Positions 22,901 to 33,803 of a stretch of DNA of 64,000 nucleotides are shown piece after piece. Position 1 is the stretch's first letter. The number at the start of each line of letters is the position of its first letter. Below the pieces are notes generated by a model that worked only from the letters and a program-made list of their open reading frames with translations, had not been told where the DNA came from and ran no database searches. The position numbers were made by a program, and so were the translations under genes. The stretch covers positions 186,001 through 250,000 of the forward strand of contig NC_070569.1 in the NCBI RefSeq assembly GCF_026914185.1, given 5' to 3'. The stretch comes from Puccinia triticina (taxonomy: Eukaryota > Basidiomycota > Pucciniomycetes > Pucciniales > Pucciniaceae).

Positions 22901-25195
22901 AACGTCACCTTCTTCCGGCCGTTCGGCTGCCGAGTCTGGATATTCAAAACCAAGCAGAAAAGAGAATCCAAATTTGCCTCAATCTCTTGGGAAGGGATTC
23001 TCCTGGGGTACGATAACAATTACTCCTTGTACAGAGTCTACCGGATGGAAGATCGATCGATTGTCAAGGTCAAACACCTTCACTTCGACGAAACCACTTT
23101 CCCCGAGTTTCCAGCGCTCAACAAGAGCTACACACCACTTGGCAACAACAAGCTACCCTCCTTCAAGCACGACGATCCCATGCCATTCAGCGAGGACGAC
23201 TTGCCCAAAATCTCTCAGGACAACAAAAAAGAACTGAGTGAAGAAGAGAGCCAAATGGAAGACATAGTCAGGCAGCTTCGCGCTAGCCAATCCCCGGCTC
23301 AAAGCACGCCGACTATCGAGCAGGACCCAATCCCACCGACAGCAAGCCGCTACACCTGGACCACTGCCCCTCCATCCAAGGAAATCACCAGCGCGATCGA
23401 CCCCAGCAATATTGTCTCAGGAAAGAGAGTCCGGCAAGCCTTCCTGATTGAAATCGAAATTGACCCGAAAACCCACAACCAAGCGATGAAAGGCAAGGAC
23501 CGAGACAACTGGATTCAGGCTGAACTGAAGGAGATAGCAAACATGCTGAAGCATGAAGTCTGGACGGTCCGCCAACAGAAGGACGCAGATGAGCCCATTC
23601 CGGCCACGTGGGCTTACCGACGCAAGCTGGGGGCCGGCAATGAAGTTATTGAATTCAAGGCTTGCATATGCGCCCAGGGATTTCGTCAAGTCTACGGGCG
23701 AAACTTCAACGCAATCTACGCCCCAACAGGCAAAGCGGCCTCGTTGCGTCTTCTGATCTCCTTCGCGGTGAACAACGGCATGCTTATACACCAACTGGAC
23801 GTTCGAAGTGCTTTCTTGACATGTCCACTTGAAGAGACAGTCACTCTTCTGCCACCGCAGGGCTACGACTGCCCACCAAACTCAGTCCTCGACTTGAAGA
23901 AGGCCATATATGGCTTAAGGCAAGCGCCTCTTGCTTGGTACAAACGCCTTACAACATACCTGAAGACTCTCGGCTTTCACATCTTGCTCTCTGACCCCTG
24001 TGTGTTTTGGAGACGCGAGGAGAAGGGTAAGCCGTCAACCTGGCTCTTCGCCCATGTAGATGACATCGTCATTATCAGCCGCGACCCACTAGTATTCAAG
24101 AAAGAGATGGAGCGTGAATTTGATATCAAGTATCCTGGTGAAGCTGAGTTCCTTCTAGGCATGAATATCGAGCGCTTCGCGGGCGGTCTTCAAATAAACC
24201 AAACACAATACGTGGAAAGAAAGCTGGTTGAATTTGGGCTTGACAAGGAGCATCCGGCATCGTGCCCTCTCAATCCTAAAGAACGGCTGAAGAAAGCAAC
24301 ACCACGTGAAATAGAAACTTTCAACAAGCTGGGCGTCAACTACTGCGGACTAGTAGGCTCACTCAACTATCTCAGCATACTAACACGGCCCAACATTTCG
24401 TTCGCCGTGAGCCAGCTATCTCAACACCTGGAGAGTCCGGGCATAAAACATTACGAGGCAGCCGTGCAAGTATTTAGGTACCTCTCCGGTACTTGTAATG
24501 TCGGCCTTACCTTCAAGCGGTCGGACTCGTCGTATTTGAAGGCCTTCTCGGATGCTGACTGGGGGAACTGCCCAGACACTAGGCGGTCCACCACGGGATT
24601 TCTGGTCACGTTTGACACCCACCTGCTCAACTGGAAGGCATGCAAACAGCCCACCGTCTTGCTTTCCACTGCTGAGGCGGAGTACAAGGCTCTATCCGAC
24701 TTGGGCAGAGACCTGGCCTGGTTCGCCAGTCTCATCAAGGAGATTGACATCAAGGAGTCAGTCAGCAACATTCAAGTAGCCGTCGACAACAAGGGAGCTA
24801 TTGACCTGGCCAATAGCGAGACCTTGCAAAACAGCTTTTGGACGAAGCATATGGACATTCGCTTACACTTCGTCAGAGAGCTTATTCACCTGCACCTTAT
24901 TCAACTGCGCTACGTCAAGACGGGCGCCAACGCGGCGGATTTTCTCACGAAGGCTCTCGGTCGGGCAACTATTCGTCGGTCGCTAAAACAAATAGGCGTC
25001 GTCCAAATCTCGGATTCTGCTTTGAATCTAACGACTCAAAGCATGGCAGGCTGTGAGATTACAGACCCAGACCCGCAGCAACCTCCTAGGAAGCTAGCGC
25101 GAATAGACCAGAACCACCCGCAGCAATCTATAAGAGAGCTCGCGCGGATAGACCCAACCCAAGCCCCAGCTGCACAAAGAGGTAAGCCCCTCTAG
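19942..25195 (+). pseudogene. copia-2 gag-pol polyprotein, interrupted
   Basis: First segment 19942-21546: gag with a Cys/His cluster (CSGGKHNP and THTEDTC), protease motif DSGASNHM at residue 329, GAG-pre-integrase (WHNRLGH with CTACMQGK) and the first integrase Asp (HADIVGP). After the solo LTR the same frame resumes at 22475, meets TGA at 22568-22570 (probably CGA), and continues with the second integrase Asp (IWDGGGG), the Glu in NGVAERANRKI, reverse transcriptase HVDD at 24053-24064, and RNase H (AFSDADW, STAEAEYKAL). The frame does not stop before the right LTR: 48 codons lie inside it, ending at 25195. The natural start could be ATG 19942 or the next codon. Confidence 0.92.
21547..22470 (+). 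mobile_element. Solo gypsy-type LTR inside copia-2
   Basis: 924 bp starting TGTGGTAAGCC and ending GAGTAGTTCCACA, flanked by CCGG on both sides (21543-21546 and 22471-22474). Removing it with one CCGG restores the integrase reading frame. The end matches the LTR of the gypsy element at 61478-62444 (CTCTATTCT...AGTAGTTCCACA). It formed by LTR-LTR recombination after insertion into copia-2, so it is younger than copia-2. Confidence 0.85.
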
Positions 25196-25850
25196 CAGTC
25201 CAGCCAAGCCCTAACCCAAGCAATGCACGGTCTCCTGTAGACACGGCATCCGCAACGGCAACCGCAAAGGTATCAGGAAGATTAGCACAAGCCCCCGGGT
25301 ACGTAGCCGAGCAGAGACAAGGTTGATAGTCAGATCATACTGACCAACCTTACACCTCACAGAACCCTTGCTCACCGTATTCGGAACAAGGCCCAAGACT
25401 CACTCCTAGCCAGGATTACGGCCAGCACCGAATCAGGTGAGCAGACACTGCATAGTAGCGATTGCTATCGTAGAACTAAAACCTAGCAAACTTTGTTTGC
25501 CAGACTCAGACCAATCCCAACCGTACAGACAGGATAAGACTAAGTTACTCAGATAACTAGTCCCTGCACCGGTGAGTCCAAGAATCAGAATCAGCGGTGC
25601 GAGCACCGAGTCAAAGACAGCTCTGACGAATGTGCTGCTCGTCGCATTAGACTCGCCCCACCCATTCTACACTAGCCAAGCTCGCACTCAAGTTCCCTAA
25701 AAGGTTTACCCAGATCCCAGCATCTTTGCGTGCTGCTTTCAGGTAAACCTTTTCTTCAGATTCAGCTTTTCTTTATTCATAGTCAGACACATTGTAAATA
25801 CAGAAGAAGTTAAGACAAAGCAATCTATTTCAGTTGCTCTCATTCTTTCA
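25052..25850 (+). repeat. copia-2 right LTR
   Basis: 799 bp, same ends as the left LTR. The first 144 bases are the 3' end of the pol open frame. Confidence 0.93.
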
Positions 25851-25885
25851 CGGATTTCAAAGCTACCCGCCCGGTCTCCCTTCCT

Positions 25886-26072
25886 GATCTATGCCTTGTT
25901 GATGATCAGGTCTAATCCTCTCAATGACTGGTGTGACCTTTCATTGAGAGGACCATTGAGGGAGTGTGTCCTCTTGATGACCAGCTAGAGAGGAGTACAT
26001 GTACTCTTGATAACCAGCTACATAGAGCTGAGTATACATGTACTCCTCTCCATGAACGGTCACAGCTGGCCG
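25886..26072. repeat. Hairpin minisatellite, part 1
   Basis: Imperfect inverted units such as CCTCTCAATGACTGG against CATTGAGAGGACC, and TACTCCTCTCCATG against CGAGAGGAGTA. The pattern matches the large hairpin array at 35455-36020. The last hairpin is split in its loop by the gag-only element and resumes at 27656-27690. Confidence 0.6.
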
Positions 26073-26272
26073 TGTTGAGGGGGACCAGGTGGACTGAAAC
26101 TCAGAGGGCTACCGGGATCACGAGGGGCTTGACCGTGAAATATAAGGATAGATTTCAGTAGGGAAAAGCTAGAGAGTGAGAGGCCGGTAAAGGAGTACAT
26201 CTGGGCTACTTAGTAGAAGCATAACTAACTATAAGCATACAAGGAGTACATACGGGCTACTTAATCTTAACA
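26073..26272 (-). repeat. TR-GAG 3' LTR
   Basis: 200 bp, plus-strand ends TGTTGAGGGGGACC and CTTAATCTTAACA. The companion copy is at 27456-27655; they differ only in ACCGGGATC versus ACCAGGATC. Confidence 0.93.
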
Positions 26273-26442
26273 TCCCCCCTTGCTGATAACTAAGTTATAT
26301 TTTCAGTATCATAACAGTAATAAAAATTTGGAAATTGTTTCTCTACAAGTTTGAATAGACTAGTAAAGATAGAATTCCCGTTCAGTAGGCTGATGATAAG
26401 CGTACTAAGAAAAAAATAGGGTGATAGTTAATTGAGGATCAG

Positions 26443-27408
26443 TTACTCGTAGATTACGTCGACTTCGTTTTCGTCGTCGTAAGAACCTGATTCATAACCG
26501 CCCAGCTTGACGGCGGTGGCGGCGCCAGCTTTTGTTTTTCCAAAGTTCTTCGGTTTCGGACACTCGTTGGATCGATGTCCACGTTTGCCGCAGTTTGAGC
26601 AGGCGACACGTTTGTTATAGGCGGCAGAGGCAGAGGCTAGATCGGTGGTCCTGTTGCCGTTTAAGCTGACTTCGTGGGCTTCCATAGCTCCGATGACGTC
26701 GTCGAGGGACATTTCTGTTGCTGTGTAGACAATGGCATCCCGAACGTTCGACCAAGAAGAGTCGAGTCCTCCAACGAGACAATCGGCAATTTGGCGATCG
26801 GTTGGGAGTTCTTCAACCGTCAAGAGATCGTCGGCAGCTACCCAAACATGACCAATCCACAGAGCAATAGGCTCATTCGGGTCGTGACGAGCGTTCCAAA
26901 ACGCTTCGTGGAGACGCATACGCCGGGCCCTAGTGTTTTTCTCGTAGGCGTTGACAATGGTTGAGAAAAGCCAAGAGGCCGGTTTAACCTTGCGATATCG
27001 TTGGGAAAGCGGGTCGGACAGGGTTAGCCGGATTGTATGACAGGCTAGATCCGAGAGTGAATCCCAATTGGAGGCTATCTCTTTTGGGTTGTAGCCTTTG
27101 GCGAAGTCGGCCGAACGGATTGCCGAGGTGTCCTGTTTAGTATCTTCTTTAGGACGAGGTAGAGTGCCTTTGACAATGTCGAGCGTGTTCTGCATACCCA
27201 GGACGCCTTCGAGTCGATCGCGCCATCGAGGAAAAACGGACTCCGTGCCGTCCAAGGTTGCAATCGATGCAAGGATGGAGGAAACATTGTGAACTTGGCG
27301 GAGGTTGGACATGCTGGTTGAGACAATCAAAGATGTAATCGGATGATTAGAAATTCGATTGAAGGCCAGCGGCGAGTTGATGTTCTGATTCCGAGAGGAT
27401 GAAGACAA
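26443..27408 (-). CDS. Gag polyprotein of the gag-only retroelement
   Basis: Intact 321-residue ORF. It would form the virus-like particle coat and bind element RNA. The central region (WRDRLEGVLGMQ to LTVEELPTDRQIADCLVGGL) has the layout of copia-type gag (UBN2/retrotran_gag). Residues 270-283, CSNCGKRGHRSNEC, form a CCHC zinc knuckle. The C-terminus is acidic and ends without protease motif. The ATG at 27408 is the first in frame; an internal Met before SNLRQVHN is an alternative start. The frame is undamaged and the LTRs nearly identical, so this element may be competent if a partner supplies pol. Confidence 0.88.
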   Translation of the reverse strand: MSSSSRNQNINSPLAFNRISNHPITSLIVSTSMSNLRQVHNVSSILASIATLDGTESVFPRWRDRLEGVLGMQNTLDIVKGTLPRPKEDTKQDTSAIRSADFAKGYNPKEIASNWDSLSDLACHTIRLTLSDPLSQRYRKVKPASWLFSTIVNAYEKNTRARRMRLHEAFWNARHDPNEPIALWIGHVWVAADDLLTVEELPTDRQIADCLVGGLDSSWSNVRDAIVYTATEMSLDDVIGAMEAHEVSLNGNRTTDLASASAAYNKRVACSNCGKRGHRSNECPKPKNFGKTKAGAATAVKLGGYESGSYDDENEVDVIYE

Positions 27409-27437
27409 GCGGTCGAAGCAATGTTATCGAGCGAGAC

Positions 27438-27455
27438 TAGGAGGGTCTCATAACC
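27438..27455 (-). other. TR-GAG primer-binding site, half tRNA-Met
   Basis: On the minus strand GGTTATGAGACCC abuts the 5' LTR. The first nine bases equal those of copia-1, complementary to the CTCATAACC anticodon arm of tRNA-Met. Confidence 0.65.
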
Positions 27456-27655
27456 TGTTGAGGGGGACCAGGTGGACTGAAACTCAGAGGGCTACCAGGA
27501 TCACGAGGGGCTTGACCGTGAAATATAAGGATAGATTTCAGTAGGGAAAAGCTAGAGAGTGAGAGGCCGGTAAAGGAGTACATCTGGGCTACTTAGTAGA
27601 AGCATAACTAACTATAAGCATACAAGGAGTACATACGGGCTACTTAATCTTAACA
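27456..27655 (-). repeat. TR-GAG 5' LTR
   Basis: 200 bp copy of 26073-26272, followed on the plus strand by GGCCG. Confidence 0.93.
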
Positions 27656-27660
27656 GGCCG

Positions 27661-28779
27661 TCGAGAGGAGTATACAAACACCCGGCACTTGGGAGAGGTG
27701 CCCGAGTACCACACCGCTTTTTGCCAGAAAAACCGGCACCGGGCACCGCATCCGGTACCGCCTGGTGGGTGCGGGGCGGGGGCGGGCGGTACCGGGTACC
27801 GCCCTACAGGAATCAACTCAAACCAGCCCCCTGTTCTATTTTCAGGGATTTTTTGTGGGTGTACGAAATCCAAAACTGGAGAGTTTTATGAAGAATAGGG
27901 GGCAGGGGAGGAAGAACTACACTATGGGGTTTCAATTCTACCATGTCAGTCTCACTAGTTTTATCTCTTAGCAAATGGATCCCAGTTTAGGAGGAAATCT
28001 TCTACCTGGCAGTGGAACGTGCCAAATGGTATCTGCAAGCATCTAAAACCACTTATGTTGATCCTGGATTCAGGATCATGACAGAAATTATTGTGTTTTA
28101 AATGCAAAGCCAAGCCTCAAATTTCAAGTTAGGCACATTCAAACTGTTCAAAAAACCCCTGTTGAATGTATGTTTAGTTTTGCTCACCAGCCCATTTTTT
28201 TACTCTTTAGATTTGAATACAGCCGCTTCAAGTTCAGCCCCTCCATTATCATGTGTGTATCCCATGCACCTGTCATTTCCAAGTGTGTTCAGTCAAATTG
28301 GTCTGAAGAGAGATCATTCTCCATGTGGAATTATTCCCAGACATAATTTATTTCCTTCTATAATAAACCAGTAATAAACCACAATAACACTTTCTGAATT
28401 GCAATTTAAAGCCAAGATAACTGCAGGAAAAGGTCCCATGGCAACCTTTTACGCAATTACTTTCCAACTTGAGTGATTGTTTTCTATCTTAATTAGCAAA
28501 TGATTGCGGATTTTCTATCTTAATTAGCAAATAATTGCGGATTAAAATCTTAGGTTTTCTTTGAGGAAAATTTTGAATTTATAGAGGGTGTGAGTGTCTC
28601 TTCATTCATTGAAAGGGATGAAATATTCATGTTGAGAAGATCCAAATTCACAAATTTTGGTACATAGATGGCTGTGAAATATACAATGTGTTCAAATTGA
28701 GCAGTCCTTGATTTGATCTGTACATGTTGATCACAAGTTTTTGTATTTGGTAAGCCATATTCATGCAAATCTGAGGATT
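27661..28779. other. No gene seen; 3' flank of the laccase
   Basis: A hairpin-minisatellite remnant (27656-27690) is followed by a GC-rich palindromic patch (GGCGGTACCGGGTACCGCC, 27784-27802) and then AT-rich sequence. A 31-bp tandem duplication (TCTATCTTAATTAGCAAAT) is at 28480-28543. The part just below 28780 should hold the laccase 3' UTR. No other gene. Confidence 0.45.
28480..28543. repeat. 31-bp tandem duplication
   Basis: TTTTCTATCTTAATTAGCAAA followed by T/AATTGCGGA occurs twice in direct succession with one change. Confidence 0.75.
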
Positions 28780-31700
28780 TCAATTACTCCCAAGTTTTGG
28801 ACAGAGACCTTGGTTTGCTTGTGGTAAGACTGTTTGCTTCAAGACGTCAGGCTGCATCACTAGCATTCCTGCGAAGCCGGCAGCCAAATGCCAGTCAATA
28901 TGGCAATGAATGATCCATACCCCGGGGTTTTCAGCCTTTATTCGCACTGTTTCAGGATAAGGATGCAGTCAGATTTAGCAGCCAATCCACGAGAGTACTT
29001 ATTCAAGATATGTCTGCTTTTATGATTATAGGACTTTTCTACACTCACTGACGATATAGCTTCCCCCAGGTACTACGTGTCTAGATGCAAAGCATTCGAA
29101 TTACAGACAGAAAGTTTGAATTTTCAGAGATGAAGATGCAACTCACACATCGCGACAAAGTGGATTGTTAAGTTGGTATTGAGCAGTTTGTGCATTCGCT
29201 TCAGTCAAGGTCCCGTTTCCGGAGGCAACAACACATGTCTTACCGTAAAATAGATATAAAAAAATTAGTTTGAATTTAAAGCAACTTTAAATAATTCCAC
29301 GTACATCAACACCGTCTAGCAAAGATTTGAGATTGGCAGAGACCAAAAGGTTAACATGTTTTTGAATCTGGCAGCAATGGACTAAGAACTCTTACGGAGA
29401 TGAATAGGATGGTCAACTGCCTGGTCCAAGTTGTTTACTACAACATCCCAAATACCAGGCTGCGAAATATTCTGTGTTGCGACCTCAGAGAAGTTCAAAG
29501 CCCCACTTCCACCACTGAGAAGTTGAGGAAGAAGAGGCTCTGATTCTCGGGCTGAAATTCATTAAAGGGGCAATACATCAATCATAGAACGTTTTCCACC
29601 TTCCAATTTCAACTCACGAATCCATGTTGTGTTGTCAACAAAAAATCTTCCCAGTACTTTCTTTGGTCCTTTCTTTGATGGATCAATAATGGTACCAAAG
29701 CTTGTGTTAAAGTAGACCTGTGCCCAATTGATGGAGATAAGATGATTCAAGATACACTTGGTCAGTCTTAATTCTTTAATTGAGGTGGTGATAGAGTGGT
29801 GATAAGGCTTACTCTTCCTAGTGAATTGGAATTCAAGTTAGGATTGATTCTTGGAGCAAGTTTGGTTTGGTCCAAGTCTATACATGGGCCATCCACGTCA
29901 TCTTGCCAATCCTGGGTGTTTGGAACTGGTATTCTGGCCCGAATGTTTCCATTTGCTAGAGGGTTGGAAGAAACACGGACCACGGCCAACGCCGTGTTTC
30001 CTTCGGCGGTGTCCATGCCGGGAGCAACTGTGAGATGGTCAGAATCATGTGGTGCGTACAAATCTAATACAAAAATGCTCACGCCAAGCCCCTGGAAGGT
30101 GATTTGAGAATTCTTTGGTTATTTAAACGCAATCTGCCGGGGAGATAAAAGTGCCTTTACTTACAACAATCGGTGTCCATTGCGGCCCTAAGATAGAAAG
30201 AGTCTCCTTCCACGTCTGACCGAGTGTCCAATATCACACTATACCTGATTTTTGTTAAAAAAATCTTTTTCAGCGGTGATTCAACCAGTTAGCTGTTAGA
30301 GAGTTCTTCTGTACCTTTCCGCATTGTGCAAAGGAATTCTATGAAAAAGTTCAGAACTTTGGACAGGAGTAGCGTCTGCTTCAATAACTTCCAATGGGTG
30401 CCCATCAACAGAAACCTTGAACAAAGCGTGAGAGCCAGCTTGAATCAATCGGAGCCTAGACCTTTGATTTGGAGGTACTTGGATCTCTAGTGGGTTGAAG
30501 TTGGTTTGACATGGATCTCCATTGGCGTGCTTCTCGCAGTTGAAAAACCCAATTCCATTCAACAAGGCTTTGAGAAAAATTCATATAATCAAGATACGGA
30601 AATAGGTCTATGTTTTAGCTGCTGGTGCTGAGTTTTCCAGTGCTTTTTATCCACATACCACTATTCGGAGATGGAGCTGCTAGAGTTCCATTATAACCCT
30701 CAGTTGATAAAAGTTTACGCGCGATGGTGGTGCTTGGACTTTATACAACCAAAAATGGTTGACCATTAGAACCCTTTTTCTCTTTGCTATCAACATAGCA
30801 CTTTTACTCACTCGTGGTACCAATCGCTATGACAAGAAGATCAAGCAAAGTAAGGAGGAATTGAGCTCCTTAGGGAATCAAATAAGATACAACTTACTTC
30901 ATGAAGATGATTTGGTCGGTATCGAAATCTCGACCTCGAACAAGAGGGTCTCGTGGACTGTGAATGATTAGTGGGCCAGAAATACCATCAGCCAATAAGG
31001 CACCATAGTGCGCCTTCATCATTACCAATCAAATATTTCAATTTTCAGTATTCATCTCTTAAAAGGACACCAGGGTTCCGTGGAAAAATTGTGATATGAT
31101 CCAAATGTTCAATGTAAGCTCACGTGATACCCTTCCAAAAGCGCACATTTAAAAACCAAAAAATCAGAGGTGTGGCATTAATTTTACATACTTCAACCCA
31201 GTGAGAAATGTTGTTGAAAATCTGTTGAAGTTTAGCTCACAAAAAGTCCCAAACTGGCCAGTGACAGAAAATTGATAGGTGAATGTAGTGCCAGGTTGTT
31301 GCGGGCACTGGGTTACCCCGGAGACACCGTCCATCTTGAACCCACAAAGAAGTGAAAACCCTCTCATTTAGGATATGCGTTCAAATTTCAAAAGCCATTG
31401 GTGCTAGTTCTTTACTCACCCACTGAGTACCATTTTGATAAATACCTGGAAAAAAAATCTAGTCAGTTTCCCCTCCCCCCTCTCATGTACGTTACTGAGT
31501 TTTAGTGCTGGCAATCACATACCGTGCCAATGAATACTGAGAGGAACATTGAGCTCATTTTTGACGTTAACAACAATAGTGTCTCCCTGAAAATATGCCA
31601 TTCAACTCTTCAGTTTAGTATTATTACATAAGTCCAGAATGTACAAAAGTCAGGATGAAATATACCTCATTGGCCTAAAAATTGCATTTGAGACAAATGC

Positions 31701-32289
31701 TCAAGTCAGGCATAAAATCTGAAAACTCTCTTTTTGTAAAATTGTCCCCAATTCCACTTACTTCAATCAGTGGCCCTGGGAATTGATTGTTTATTACAAA
31801 AACTTGCCTAGATTTTTTCCAGATGTAACATTATTTTAGTACTCTTATTTATCAATAAACACCATCCAAGAAATGTTTCTTTATGGAAAATAAATTCACC
31901 TAACAAAACCATCAAATTTTGCGGTCTTATTTCTGGATGATGAAGAAAAAAATGTCAAATTCCATCATGGCATTAGATTTTGTTTGAACAACATACGCTA
32001 CCACCCAATCATACCGCCTAACTTGAGGTACATTAGTCACAACATGGTCTTTTTTGAGGACAAGAGATGGTGTATTAACTTGAACTGATCCATCAACATA
32101 AGGGCTTGTTGGGGTGTATGATATTTCTGATGAGTAACTCCACGACTGAGAAGTGGTTTCCATCCGTGACTCCGTCTTTGTATAAGATAATACTCTGGAC
32201 GCACGTAAGTCCATGCCGCAAGTAATCTTGAAGAACATACATGTTAGAATAGCCCCCAAGAAAAAGGCAATGGTACTTTGATAAACCAT
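28780..32289 (-). CDS. Laccase-like multicopper oxidase, 20 exons
   Basis: Secreted blue-copper oxidase acting on phenols (family function). Exons, 5' to 3': 31997-32289, 31900-31932, 31762-31807, 31666-31674, 31523-31586, 31420-31445, 31241-31334, 31124-31131, 30898-31013, 30812-30826, 30659-30738, 30315-30567, 30165-30244, 29813-30063, 29618-29717, 29396-29551, 29305-29315, 29147-29238, 29049-29080, 28780-28946. All junctions are GT/AG, phases agree and the frame is open for 641 residues. A signal peptide is expected in residues 1-25 (TIAFFLGAILTCMFF). Copper ligands: HWHG (146-149), WYHAH (189-193), HPIHLHG (537-543), HCHIDWHLAAGF (600-611), with Phe at the axial position. Four exons are only 8, 9, 11 and 15 bases; the 8- and 11-base ones carry copper-ligand residues. 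The start ATG at 32289 is chosen because it directly precedes the signal peptide; an in-frame ATG exists 26 codons upstream. It is longer than typical fungal laccases (about 520), with an N-terminal extension before the first cupredoxin domain. Confidence 0.88.
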
Positions 32290-32580
32290 GATAAGAATAC
32301 TTTTTCTTCCTTTGGAGGAGTAATTGACGTTAAGATGTAATTTGATGGGTATGTAAACAAGAAACAAAAAATCAAAAGAAAAAGAGGAACAAGGATGGAA
32401 AAGCTTCGATGTTTTGTGGTAAGTGATTGTCTATTTGTCCATAAGAGAGAATGTAAAGTGTAGCGTTGCAGTCGTTAAGAAATTAACAAAATGGCAAGTG
32501 TACTTTCGATGAGCCAAGAAAGCCACGTCCAACGAGCACGGTCAGTCAAAATAAAGTTGGTCAGCTGGCGGGGAGCCATA

Positions 32581-32588
32581 TATTTATA
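32581..32588 (-). promoter_or_regulatory. Candidate TATA box of the laccase gene
   Basis: TATAAATA on the minus strand, about 290 bases upstream of the chosen start codon. Position and orientation are compatible with a core promoter plus a long leader; not proven. Confidence 0.4.
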
Positions 32589-32591
32589 TGA

Positions 32592-33803
32592 GCCAGCCCT
32601 TTTTTTAGAGAACGAGGAGAGCGAGCCTACATGCGTCGGTCAGCAAGGGAGTAGCGGTCTAACGAGAGGAGCCCATGGACAGCGCACGGTGTTGTCACGC
32701 CGTCTTCGCTGAACCCCGACGGAATTTGGGTTGGCAGAGCAATCGGTGCAATGAGATGGTTTTCTGACATCATATGGTACCAATCTATGGTCTCGAGATA
32801 TTTGAGGTTTCTATGAATAATGAGAACATCGATGGACTCGGGGGCAATATAGTATCCATTCTGCCGACGGCTTCGGACTCACAAAAGCCGGGGGCCATCG
32901 AGGCCGGCTGAAAGGCCTCTCTGCAGATGGGCCTCCGCTTCACATCGCCTTAATTAGGTAATAGGCATATTTTGTTCTAGTGCTCAGCGCGAACCTGGGG
33001 CGATGGTACCGTGTCTACAGCCTCAGTCTGAATGTAACGCTGGAGCCGGGAGTTAGACTCCGTCGCCATCCGCGGTGTGCGTGTGTCGGCTTCGGCGTTT
33101 CGCCTGGGAATGCAACAACCGAAGCCAAGTTCCATCTGGCATGGTGATAACTTTCTAAATTGTCCAGACTCCTGAGATAGCTCCTGCTATTTATGTACAC
33201 CACAAGAGCGATTTCGGCTCCCTCGGACCGACAACCCAACGACAAAGGGACACACGTCGGGCTACCGTGTGAATGTACGGCAGCACGGCGTCGGGGTGTC
33301 CCTCCTGTCAGGCTGCCGTGTGAATGCAGGGCAGCACGTCGTCGGCGTCTGCGACGGTCAGGATGCCGTCCCTCTTGACGACAGGCGACCACCTCGGTCA
33401 TTAGCGGTCATTCCGCCGCAAGCCTGCCGGTCAGTTGCCTGGCGGCGACCCGGTGGCTCGACCCAACTCGCGCTGCCTGTCAGCCGCCCGGCAGCCGTCC
33501 TCGTCCTGGGCTCCCTCGGAGCGACAACCCGACGACATAGGACACACTGTCGGGCTGCCGTGCGAATGCAGGGCAGCACGTCGTCGGCGTCTCGCGAAGG
33601 TCAGTCTTTTTTCTGACACATCTGATACTGCAGACTTGAGCTCACAGGGCTGTCAAACCAACCCGGAAGCTGTCTCGCCGAGGCTCACCCGGGTCAGGAT
33701 GACCGCGTTTTGCCGCCGGCTTGCCGTCGAGGCCTCCCTCAGCGTAGCATTTCCTGCTCATCTCAGAGGTTATTCTTTCATGCAAGAGCTTGAGAAAAAA
33801 AAA
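32592..33803. other. No gene seen; GC-rich tandem repeats
   Basis: Probable upstream region of the laccase, then a GC-rich stretch. At 33190-33620 blocks such as GCTGCCGTGYGAATGCAGG with GCAGCACGTCGTCGGCGTCT recur two to three times in direct orientation (about 33215-33360 and 33500-33605). Long open frames on both strands there come from the repeat and lack domains. Confidence 0.45.
33190..33620. repeat. GC-rich imperfect tandem repeat
   Basis: The sequence CTCCCTCGGASCGACAACCC through GTCGGCGTCT is repeated with insertions; a third partial copy includes GGGCTACCGTGTGAATG. No function inferred. Confidence 0.6.

Larger units (their letters stand above)
19074..25850 (+). mobile_element. copia-2: Ty1/copia retrotransposon with nested solo LTR
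   Basis: 6.8-kb element bounded by LTRs 19074-19886 (813 bp) and 25052-25850 (799 bp). The LTRs differ by a 14-base insertion and a few substitutions. Target duplication CGGAT at 19069-19073 and 25851-25855. It encodes gag-protease-integrase-reverse transcriptase-RNase H in copia order. The frame is broken by a 924-bp solo LTR (21547-22470) in the integrase core and by TGA at 22568. It is unrelated to copia-1 in LTR sequence and primer. Confidence 0.95.
18850..25885 (+). pseudogene. C-terminal gene fragment split by copia-2
   Basis: An open frame from about 18852 to 19073 continues at 25856 and stops at TGA near 25884 once copia-2 and one CGGAT duplication are disregarded. The peptide contains INRYAAAGVQALMEDGK and LEPGGQFAGVEQMDND, is acidic, and looks like the tail of a protein. 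No family was recognised; it could be the C-terminus of another transposase. The 5' end is missing. Confidence 0.4.
26073..27655 (-). mobile_element. Gag-only LTR retrotransposon (TR-GAG type)
   Basis: 1,583 bp with two 200-bp LTRs (26073-26272 and 27456-27655) that differ at one base, flanked by the target duplication GGCCG (26068-26072 and 27656-27660). On the coding (minus) strand the 5' LTR is at 27655-27456. GGTTATGAGACCC follows it as primer site (half tRNA-Met type), then one gag ORF, and AGCAAGGGGGGA precedes the 3' LTR as polypurine tract. Only 170 bases separate gag from the 3' LTR, so there is no room for pol. The design matches the TR-GAG class of non-autonomous elements described in plants. 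It must borrow polymerase and integrase in trans. Confidence 0.9.
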
